Shown piece after piece: positions 1 to 6,808 of a DNA stretch of 64,000 nucleotides; positions within the stretch are counted from its first letter, which is position 1; each line of letters starts with the position of its first letter. Position numbers and translations under genes: made by a program. Below the pieces are notes generated by a model that saw nothing but the letters and a program-made list of their open reading frames with translations, ran no database searches and was not told where the DNA came from. Origin of the DNA: Gammaproteobacteria bacterium (GTDB taxonomy: Bacteria > Pseudomonadota > Gammaproteobacteria > Steroidobacterales > Steroidobacteraceae); assembly GCA_025355645.1 (NCBI GenBank), contig JANXZG010000019.1, forward strand, positions 101,108-165,107, in the 5' to 3' direction.

Positions 1-1304
1 CGCAGGGCTTCGTTCAGCTGGCCCGCAATGACGGCGCCAAGCGCATACGAGGGGAAATAGCCGAAGTGGCCAACCGCCCAGTGAATGTCCTGCAGGCAGC
101 CTTCGGTATCATTGGTTGCGCGCAGGCCGAGGCGCTGGTCGACGAGCGCATGCCAGGCCTCCGGCAGCTCGGCGACCGGCAAGGTGCCATCCAGGATTTT
201 TCGCTCCAGTTCATAGCGCAGCATGATGTGCACCGGATACGTCAATTCATCGGCGTCCATCCGGATCAGTCCGCGGCGCACCCGGATCAGCTGCCGGTAC
301 AAATTGTCCTCATTCCATTCCGCGCCCTCCACGGGCAGGAATTTTTCCAGCAAGGGTCGCAGGTACCGGGCGAACGAGCGGCTGCGGCACAGGTTCATCT
401 CAAACAGCAGGGACTGGCTTTCCTCGAGCGCGAGTCCGCGATCGTGCCCGACCGGCTGGTCGCGCCATTGCTGCGGCAATCCCAGGTCATACATAGCATG
501 CCCGGTCTCGTGGACCGCGCCAAGCAAGCCGCTGAACAGGTCATTCGCATCAAAGCGCGTCGTGACGCGCATGTCGCCCGGGACCCCCTCGGTGAACGGA
601 TGCTCGCTTTCGTCCAGCCGGCCCCGGTCAAACGGAAAGCCAATGGCCCGCAGAACCTCGACCGCCAGCTGCCGCTGCTTGGCGATGCTGAATTTACCGG
701 CCAGTGGGGCCGGCGCATGCTGCGCCTGCAGCTCGATCGCCGCATGGATCAGGCCCGGCAGCTTGCGTGACAGCGCCTTGAAAATCATGTCGATATCCGC
801 AGTCGATATACCGGGCGTGAAGACCTCCACGAGCGCATCGTACGGCGCGAGACCGCGCGCCTGGCCGAGCAACGCCGCCCGGTCACGCACCAGGTGCACG
901 ACTTCCTGCAAGTGCGGGGCAAACAGCTTGAAGTCGTTGGCCTTGCGCGCTTCCACCCAGAACACTTCAGCGCGCGCGGTTGCCTTAGCGAGGCGAGCAA
1001 TCAGCGTGGGTGGGGTCGCGATTGCATGGTCACGCTGGCGCCGCATTTCGCGCAGGTTCGCGAGCGGCCAGTCATCGAGCTGCGAAGCGCCGGCCTCGGC
1101 GCGCTCCAGCAGGCGCGCGACCTTTGGCGTCGTCAGTAGGGCATGGTGCTCGGTTTCCAGAGCGGCGATCTGCTCGCCGCGCACATCCGCGCTGCCGCGC
1201 GGCATCATGACCGCGGCATCCCAACGCAGCAGCGACAATGCGCCGCGAAACGCGTGCAGACGGCGAAATTCTTGTTCCAGTTGCAGGTACGGCGACACGG
1301 TCAT
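1..1304 (-). CDS. Carboxypeptidase Taq family (M32) metallopeptidase, 3' end beyond window
   Basis: Zinc-dependent carboxypeptidase that trims C-terminal residues from peptides, probably in the cytoplasm. The minus-strand reading frame starts at ATG 1304 (MTVSPYLQLEQEF) and stays open to base 1, giving about 434 residues. The M32 family is about 500 residues, so the last part is cut off by the window edge. Near 490-515 the frame reads GAVHETGHAMY, the family's HEXXH zinc site (HETGH). The N-terminal WDAAVMMPRGSADVRGEQ block is also typical of M32. The start overlaps the stop of the 60-residue gene upstream by 4 bp (ATGA), so it is the third gene of a coupled unit. No signal peptide is visible. 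Confidence 0.9.
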   Translation of the reverse strand, partial: MTVSPYLQLEQEFRRLHAFRGALSLLRWDAAVMMPRGSADVRGEQIAALETEHHALLTTPKVARLLERAEAGASQLDDWPLANLREMRRQRDHAIATPPTLIARLAKATARAEVFWVEARKANDFKLFAPHLQEVVHLVRDRAALLGQARGLAPYDALVEVFTPGISTADIDMIFKALSRKLPGLIHAAIELQAQHAPAPLAGKFSIAKQRQLAVEVLRAIGFPFDRGRLDESEHPFTEGVPGDMRVTTRFDANDLFSGLLGAVHETGHAMYDLGLPQQWRDQPVGHDRGLALEESQSLLFEMNLCRSRSFARYLRPLLEKFLPVEGAEWNEDNLYRQLIRVRRGLIRMDADELTYPVHIMLRYELERKILDGTLPVAELPEAWHALVDQRLGLRATNDTEGCLQDIHWAVGHFGYFPSYALGAVIAGQLNEAL

Positions 1305-1483
1305 GGCTTGATCACGCCTTGCCGCCCAATCGCGCCACTTTGGTAGGCTAGCTCGAGGGCTTGCACCAGCCAATCGAGGCGCTGTTGCGGCGTGCGCTGC
1401 AGGAAGGCCCAGCGACGCAGCCGCTCCGCATCGTCCCAGGTGCCAAAAGTCAGTCTTGAACCGGTGGTCTGGTTCTCGTTCAT
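1301..1483 (-). CDS. Small 60-residue protein paired with a nucleotidyltransferase
   Basis: A 60-residue protein of unknown function (MNENQTTGSRLTFGTWDDAE...). It is soluble, with a helical WAFLQRTPQQRLDWLVQALELAY segment. It has 4 bp ATGA overlaps on both sides: with the nucleotidyltransferase upstream and with the M32 peptidase downstream. That arrangement makes it a real translated gene rather than a shadow. Small proteins of this kind recur next to AbiEii/MNT-like nucleotidyltransferases. A partner or antitoxin-like role is possible, but nothing in the sequence proves it. Confidence 0.6.
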   Translation of the reverse strand: MNENQTTGSRLTFGTWDDAERLRRWAFLQRTPQQRLDWLVQALELAYQSGAIGRQGVIKP

Positions 1484-1980
1484 AGGGTTTTTCCGTCACG
1501 CAGCAGGGCCAGGCGCCCGACGTCCTCCAAATCCTTGGGTCGTCCCGCCGCACGCTTGATCTGCATCAGATGCTCGATACTGGCAACATGCACATCGGTG
1601 CCGGAAAGATGCATCAGTACTGACGATGCATGCAAAATATCAAAATCCATGGGATATTCCGCGAACACGTCAACGGTTGGAAAACGATTCTGCGGATCCC
1701 AGAAACTCAGAACGACCATCGAGGACTCGTCGCGCCACCGCTTGCGCACCGCCGGATCGGCGAACTGCAGCGCATCGACCGGAGCCTGGGGCCTCAAATC
1801 GAGCGCCAGTAGCGCCGCTACCGCCCGGGACGCCTGCTCGGGAGCAAGATCAACAACGAGATCGATATCAGCCGTCAACCGGTCGACGCCATGCAGCAAT
1901 ACGGCAAGGCCGCCTACCAATACGTACCTGACCTGCGAGTCATGAAGGGCTCTCAAGACACGCAGGAAATCCGTTGGCAT
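1480..1980 (-). CDS. Nucleotidyltransferase (AbiEii/MNT-like fold)
   Basis: A 166-residue protein of the minimal nucleotidyltransferase superfamily. The N-terminal RYVLVGGLAVLLHG is the GG(L/V)A loop of the fold, followed by RLTADIDLVVDL with the two-Asp metal motif (DID). A third acidic position may lie in FPTVDVFAEYP. A C-terminal helix (VASIEHLMQIKRAAGRPKDLEDV) carries the K-x-x-A-x-R-x-K-D-x-x-D pattern seen in AbiEii-like and related domains. These proteins can modify tRNA or protein partners, and some are toxin-antitoxin components. It is translationally coupled to the 60-residue gene downstream. A decayed relative lies at 10562-11257. Confidence 0.75.
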   Translation of the reverse strand: MPTDFLRVLRALHDSQVRYVLVGGLAVLLHGVDRLTADIDLVVDLAPEQASRAVAALLALDLRPQAPVDALQFADPAVRKRWRDESSMVVLSFWDPQNRFPTVDVFAEYPMDFDILHASSVLMHLSGTDVHVASIEHLMQIKRAAGRPKDLEDVGRLALLRDGKTL

Positions 1981-2070
1981 CCCGCAAGTTTACCTGACCG
2001 CCCGCCAAAACGCCGGTCTCAGTGAGAATAATTTGCTTTAAATCAATAGCTTACAATATCTGGCCGATCG

Positions 2071-2538
2071 CTAGGATCCCGGCTTGCGCAGCGGTAAGAC
2101 ACCGATTTGATGAAATGGTATGGAGCGCAAGAATGCGAGGTCCAAGGACACGTTGCCAGTCAATTCGTAGTTCAGGACGTCGCTGTGGCCGAGCAGCTTT
2201 ACCAGGCCGGTCGCCAGGTCGGCGTGTACCGTCATGTCGAACGGGCCGTCGCCGAGGGCAGGTACGATAAACGCGCGATTGCTCGAGCCCGTAGCAATCA
2301 CATCGCCATCGACACTGATGTGTGCCTCAAGTCCTGCGACGGGCAGCGCCCGCGCGTTGGGATTGTGGATGTTGAAGCTGATCTGAAAATCCTGCTGCAG
2401 GATATTGCCGCCCTGGTACTCGATTTTCACAACCGTCAAGGTGGGCTTCTCGAAATGCGGCGTACAGGCGGCGAGCGCCGCGCAGGCCGCTACCGCGCAT
2501 AGTCGCAACCACACAAGCTGAGGCCGGCGTGGCACCAT
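2071..2538 (-). CDS. LEA type 2 (WHy-domain) family lipoprotein
   Basis: About 155 residues when started at ATG 2538 (MVPRRPQLVW); an upstream in-frame ATG at 2640 would run into the divergent gene. The N-terminus is a lipoprotein signal with lipobox LAAC and lipidated Cys, followed by a beta-rich domain (LTVVKIEYQGG, FQISFNIHNPNARALPVAG). The N-P-N-x-x-x-L-P-V pattern is characteristic of LEA2/WHy domains, which occur in envelope and stress proteins. Probably anchored in the periplasmic face of a membrane. Function is unknown beyond the fold. It is transcribed divergently from the secreted protein that follows. Confidence 0.7.
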   Translation of the reverse strand: MVPRRPQLVWLRLCAVAACAALAACTPHFEKPTLTVVKIEYQGGNILQQDFQISFNIHNPNARALPVAGLEAHISVDGDVIATGSSNRAFIVPALGDGPFDMTVHADLATGLVKLLGHSDVLNYELTGNVSLDLAFLRSIPFHQIGVLPLRKPGS

Positions 2539-2578
2539 GTCGCCCTGTACACATTGCCGATGGATGGTCACGTCCAGG

Positions 2579-3190
2579 ATGATAGCGCGTATTTTTTTCA
2601 CGGTCAGGCGCCGATGGGTCATCCTGCCTGCCCTCGCCACCCTAGCAATCTGGCCGCTTGTGCTAGTCCAGGGTGCCGCGCCTGCCGATGCAGTCCCTCC
2701 GACTGCACCGGCGGGAGCGCCCGTGATATGTCTCGCATCGGGTGATGGCTACTTGCGCGCGCACCTCGCCGGCGCAATCGAGACGGATATCGATTGGCCT
2801 AATAGTGGGACTCGCTGCGAAGGCGAGTCGCGGCGCGACCCCAAGGGTGTGCGCCTGAGCTTTTCGCGCCCCGTGGGCTCCAATCCAGACCTGCTGTTCG
2901 TGTTTGGCATCAACGACGTTGCCGAGGGCGAAGCGGCGCACGGCCTTGGCGTGAACCTGACCATCATCGTGCAGGGGAGCAGCGAAATATACGGGACCCT
3001 GGGCGACGGACGCTGCTCGGTCGACTCCCTGTCGCAGCGTCGGCTTGGAGCTCCGGACACCTATCGGCTCGAGGCGCGCGGCTTCTGCACGCAGCCTGCC
3101 CATGCCGTGCGCGGTGAAGGTGCATTGCTCGTCAACCGGTTCGACTTCGCTGGAACGGTGAGTTACGCTCGCGCCGATGATCAGATCTGA
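2579..3190 (+). CDS. Secreted hypothetical protein
   Basis: Unrecognised protein of about 203 residues from ATG 2579 (MIARIFFTVRRRWVIL). In-frame ATGs at 2564 and 2537 are alternatives, but the last would overlap the divergent lipoprotein start. The first 40 residues form a signal peptide or signal anchor (basic residues, then ILPALATLAIWPLVLVQGAAPADA). The mature part has four Cys that could form disulfides (VICLAS, GTRCEG, DGRCSV, GFCTQ) and beta-type periodicity. Its stop overlaps the DUF192 gene by 14 bp, so both belong to one plus-strand operon with the amidase. Probably periplasmic. Confidence 0.6.
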   Translation: MIARIFFTVRRRWVILPALATLAIWPLVLVQGAAPADAVPPTAPAGAPVICLASGDGYLRAHLAGAIETDIDWPNSGTRCEGESRRDPKGVRLSFSRPVGSNPDLLFVFGINDVAEGEAAHGLGVNLTIIVQGSSEIYGTLGDGRCSVDSLSQRRLGAPDTYRLEARGFCTQPAHAVRGEGALLVNRFDFAGTVSYARADDQI

Positions 3191-3674
3191 ACGGCTGTGG
3201 GTTGCGGCAATGCTTGCGGTGTTGACGGCTGCGTTGCTCGCTTCACAAATCGCCAGCGCGGATACCGAGCCGCTGTTCCAGTTCCCGCAAGGCACGGCGT
3301 CCATCCACACCGCTGCGGGTCACGACATAAAATTCAAGATCTGGACTGCGGACCGTCCGAACCGGCAGGAACAGGGACTGATGTTCGTGCGGGACCTGGA
3401 TGATCACGCCGGCATGCTATTCGTCTTTCAGGGCAGCCGGGCAATGACCATGTGGATGAAGAATACCTACATATCGCTCGACATGCTGTTTCTGGATGGG
3501 CAGGGACGCATTGATTTCATTGCGCCGCGCACGAAACCGTTGTCACTGGACTTGATTGAGGCGCCGCGCCCCGCGACTGCGGTGCTTGAATTAAAAGGCG
3601 GCATTACCGAGCGCCTCGGCATCCACATCGGCGACAAGGTCATTGCAGAGGGCCTCGGAAGGATATCTAAATGA
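3177..3674 (+). CDS. DUF192 family secreted protein
   Basis: A 165-residue protein with a signal peptide (LWVAAMLAVLTAALLASQIASA) followed by a complete DUF192 domain. Family landmarks are RQEQGLMFVRDL, GMLFVF, MTMWMKNTYISLDMLFLD and the C-terminal AVLELKGGITERLGIHIGDKV. DUF192 proteins are small beta-barrel proteins found in bacteria and archaea with no settled function. It lies between the secreted hypothetical gene (14 bp overlap) and the amidase (ATGA overlap at 3671), so the three are co-expressed. Confidence 0.9.
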   Translation: MIRSERLWVAAMLAVLTAALLASQIASADTEPLFQFPQGTASIHTAAGHDIKFKIWTADRPNRQEQGLMFVRDLDDHAGMLFVFQGSRAMTMWMKNTYISLDMLFLDGQGRIDFIAPRTKPLSLDLIEAPRPATAVLELKGGITERLGIHIGDKVIAEGLGRISK

Positions 3675-5251
3675 ATCGACGTAACTTCGTTCTGGCTTCG
3701 GCCGTGGCCTCGTTCGCAGCGTCCGCAGCGTCCGCAGCGGCCCGCGCCACAGCGCCGGGGGCGCCGGCATCCTCTGAACTGTCGCTGGCGGATATCGCCG
3801 CGGCATTCGCGCAAGGGCATCTCACGTCGGTTGAGCTCACGGAGACCTATCTCACGCGCATTGATGACAAGAACATGCGTGGCCCGAACCTGCATGCCGT
3901 CATTGAAACCAACCCGAAGGCCCTCGACATCGCCACTGCGCTCGATGCCGAGCGCAAGTCGGGCAAGGTTCGCGGACCGCTGCACGGCGTCCCGGTGCTA
4001 ATCAAAGACAACATTGAAACGGCTGATCCGATGATGACCACGGCCGGATCGACGGCGCTAGAGGGCTGGTACGCGCCCACGGACGCGCCGCTGATCGCGC
4101 GGCTGCGCGCAGCTGGGGCGGTGATCCTTGGCAAGACCAATATGAGCGAATGGGCCAACTTCCGTTCGACGCATTCGGTGAGCGGCTGGAGCGGTCGTGG
4201 CGGCCAGTGCCGCAATCCTTACGCGCTTAGTCGCACACCGTCCGGTTCCAGCTCCGGCTCGGCCGCGGCCACGGCCGCGAACCTGTGCGCGGTAGCGGTC
4301 GGCAGCGAGACCGATGGATCCATCGTCAGCCCCGCGTCGATCTGCGGCCTGGTCGGCATCAAGCCCACGGTGGGCCTCGTCAGCCGCCGGGGTATTGTTC
4401 CTATATCTCATAGCCAGGATACGGCAGGACCGATTGCGCGCTGCGTGCGGGATGCCGCGATCATGCTCGGGATGATGTCGGGAATCGATCTGAAGGATCC
4501 TGCCAGCGCCGCGGCTACGGGCCATTTTGAGACAGATTATCTGCGCTACCTGGACAATGCCGGCCTTAAGGGCGCGCGGCTTGGCATCGCACGTAACTTC
4601 TTTGCCGACAGCGCTCCCATGACACGGTTCCTGGACCAGCAGGTCGCCGTCCTGAAGGCTGCAGGCGCGCTGATCGTGGATCCGGCGGACCTTGTGCTGC
4701 CAGATCCCATCGGCGATGCGGAACTGCAGGTGCTGCTGTATGAGTTCAAGGCCGACCTCAACATCTATTTTTCCCGCCTTCCGTCCAGTTTTCCGGTGCA
4801 CACGCTCGCCGATCTGATCCGCTTCAATGAGGCGCACGCTGCCGACGAGCTGCCGGTTTTCGATCAGGAGCTGCTGCGGACAGCCGATGCAAAAGGCGGG
4901 CTGGACGACGCGGCGTACATAAAAGCGCGTACGGCCTGCGTTGAAGCCACGCGTTGCAACGGCATAGACAAGCTGATGGCGGACCACCAGCTCGATGCCA
5001 TTGTGACGCTGACTTCGGGGCCGGCTGGGCTGATCGATAGCATCAATGGCGATTACGGCAATGGCGGCTGTTCGACACCCGCTGCGATCGCAGGCTATCC
5101 GCACATCACGGTGCCTGCCGGATTGCGCGCAGGGCTGCCGGTGGGACTCTCATTTTTTGGTGCCGCGTTCAGCGAGGGAAAACTACTGCGGCTGGCCTCG
5201 GGGTTTGAGCACGTCGCTCAGGCACGTGTCGCCCCGCAATTTAACGCGTGA
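3671..5251 (+). CDS. Amidase signature family hydrolase, exported (Tat-type signal)
   Basis: A 526-residue amidase of the GatA-like amidase signature family, which hydrolyses carboxamides through a Ser-cisSer-Lys triad. The candidate Lys is in VLIKDNIETADPM. The Ser-rich signature is TPSGSSSGSAAATAANL, and the nucleophile region is VGSETDGSIVSPAS. The N-terminus NRRNFVLASA followed by an Ala-rich hydrophobic stretch looks like a twin-arginine signal, so the enzyme probably acts in the periplasm. The Ala-rich part is coded by short 9-bp tandem repeats (about 3714-3741). It starts by ATGA overlap with the DUF192 gene. Substrate is unknown; it could be an amino-acid amide or peptide amide. Confidence 0.9.
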   Translation: MNRRNFVLASAVASFAASAASAAARATAPGAPASSELSLADIAAAFAQGHLTSVELTETYLTRIDDKNMRGPNLHAVIETNPKALDIATALDAERKSGKVRGPLHGVPVLIKDNIETADPMMTTAGSTALEGWYAPTDAPLIARLRAAGAVILGKTNMSEWANFRSTHSVSGWSGRGGQCRNPYALSRTPSGSSSGSAAATAANLCAVAVGSETDGSIVSPASICGLVGIKPTVGLVSRRGIVPISHSQDTAGPIARCVRDAAIMLGMMSGIDLKDPASAAATGHFETDYLRYLDNAGLKGARLGIARNFFADSAPMTRFLDQQVAVLKAAGALIVDPADLVLPDPIGDAELQVLLYEFKADLNIYFSRLPSSFPVHTLADLIRFNEAHAADELPVFDQELLRTADAKGGLDDAAYIKARTACVEATRCNGIDKLMADHQLDAIVTLTSGPAGLIDSINGDYGNGGCSTPAAIAGYPHITVPAGLRAGLPVGLSFFGAAFSEGKLLRLASGFEHVAQARVAPQFNA

Positions 5252-5521
5252 CGGCAGGTATTATCGTCGGCAAGGCCCGGGCCAGAAAACATTCCGTTGT
5301 CCATGCCACGGACTTCTGCAGGCGGATGCATGCCTCGCGTCGATAAGCAGTCCCCTGCCAGGCCGCGTCGGCCCATGACGGTCACGATGCTGCTATTCGA
5401 CACGCGGCCGCGCGCGCTGCGGTAGATAAAGGATATCCCGCGCTGAATTTATCGCTTCCCGCCTGCGCGGCAACGATGCAATGTTCCGATTTGCCCCACG
5501 CCGGCGTACAGTACGCAGTCA

Positions 5522-6658
5522 TTGACAATCCAAGACCCTGCAGACTCAGACGTCCACGGCACATCACGTGAAGGCGTGGTCCCGCAGGGCGATTTCGCAG
5601 AAATTAGGGCTGCGCACCGCGGGCGTTTCCGCCTATCGCTCGCGGCGGCCATTTACCTGCAGTTAGGACTGGTAGCCAATGGCGCTGCTATCGCGCAGGC
5701 CCAACTGCCGCCGGCTGCTGACCCCATGGCCAGTGCAAGCGCAGAAGAGGAGCTTACCGCTATCGAGGTGGAGGGACGCGGGCCGCGCTTCGTCGCTCCG
5801 ACCACCCGTGACAAGATCGGACGTATCTGGGCTCCGGCCTACATCGATGGACGCGGACCGTTCCGGATGGTGCTAGATACCGGAGCCAGCCAGTCGATGA
5901 TAACCGCGCCGCTGGCGAGATACCTGGGCTACACCCCCGACAAATCGGCGCAGATGCGGTTACGCGGTGTCACTGGATCAGCCACGGTGCCGACGGTCAA
6001 AGTCGATTCACTGGTTGTCGGGGACCTGACGCTCGATGGGCCCGTATTGCCGATCGTGCCGGATGCGCTGGGCGGCGCCGAGGGCATATTGGGGACAGCG
6101 GGACTGCTGGACAAGCGCATAAAGATCGATTTCCGGCACGACAAGATCTCAATCACCTTTTCCCGCAATGAGAACGCAGGGCTGGATTTCACGACTATTC
6201 CGTTCCGTTTCCTGAACGGCAGGCTCATTGTCATCGATGTCGTGTTAGAAAACGTGCGCGCGAAGGCCATAATCGACACGGGTGGACAGGCTACGCTTGG
6301 AAATCTTGCCTTGCGCGATGCCTTGCTGAAGCGCCATCCTCATGCTGTGAGCAAGCCCAATGAGGTTGTTGGCACCACCCTGGACATGCAGTCCGGGGAC
6401 ACCATGGCAACTCCTGCGATCGAGTTCAACCGCCTCCAAATTCTGCCAAGTTCCTTTACTTATCTCGATGCCAAAATCTTTTTTTATTGGCAAATGACTG
6501 CGGAGCCCGCGATTCTGCTCGGGATGGACACGCTCGGCCGGCTCGACACGCTGATCATCGACTTTCGCCGGCGTGAGTTGCAGATACGTACCAATTGCAG
6601 CATCTCAGATCGCGGGGATCGGTGTGTAGGGATACCCGGCAGTGGGCGCATCAGATAG
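5522..6658 (+). CDS. Two-motif retropepsin-like aspartyl protease, exported
   Basis: A 378-residue protein. No ATG precedes the conserved part; the frame can start at TTG 5522 or at a GTG near 5576. A hydrophobic segment (LSLAAAIYLQLGLVANGAAIA) serves as signal peptide. The mature protein has two D-T-G motifs: VLDTGASQS near residue 120 and IIDTGGQATLG near residue 255. It is therefore a two-lobed arrangement in one chain rather than the usual single-lobe bacterial retropepsin domain. A hydrophobic-hydrophobic-Gly block (EGILGTAGLLD) follows the first motif. Probably a periplasmic or secreted peptidase. It stands alone: 270 bp separate it from the amidase, and the next gene is convergent. Confidence 0.75.
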   Translation: MTIQDPADSDVHGTSREGVVPQGDFAEIRAAHRGRFRLSLAAAIYLQLGLVANGAAIAQAQLPPAADPMASASAEEELTAIEVEGRGPRFVAPTTRDKIGRIWAPAYIDGRGPFRMVLDTGASQSMITAPLARYLGYTPDKSAQMRLRGVTGSATVPTVKVDSLVVGDLTLDGPVLPIVPDALGGAEGILGTAGLLDKRIKIDFRHDKISITFSRNENAGLDFTTIPFRFLNGRLIVIDVVLENVRAKAIIDTGGQATLGNLALRDALLKRHPHAVSKPNEVVGTTLDMQSGDTMATPAIEFNRLQILPSSFTYLDAKIFFYWQMTAEPAILLGMDTLGRLDTLIIDFRRRELQIRTNCSISDRGDRCVGIPGSGRIR

Positions 6659-6754
6659 GGGTAAGCTTCCCACTCACCGCCTCCCACACTACGTAGATGC
6701 AGTTCGGCCTACGGCGGTGGCTTTCGCGTGCGCCAGAAGCGCCTGCAGAGCGTA

Positions 6755-6785
6755 CAAAAAAAAGCCCCGCGCGAGGCGGGGCTTC
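6755..6785 (-). terminator. Intrinsic terminator of the TonB receptor gene
   Basis: On the minus strand the sequence after the receptor stop reads AAGCCCCGCCTCGCGCGGGG and then CTTTTTTTTT. The 8-9 bp GC stem (6762-6784 on the plus strand) is followed by a U tract, the form of a rho-independent terminator. On the plus strand there is no T run after the stem, so it acts mainly for the minus-strand gene. Confidence 0.88.
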
Positions 6786-6808
6786 AGTTCAACTAATCAT
6801 TGAGGAAT

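Noticed and set aside
66..1311. Long plus-strand open frames (234 and 362 codons)
   Set aside because: They are shadows of the minus-strand M32 carboxypeptidase, whose HETGH motif and coupling to upstream genes identify the real strand.
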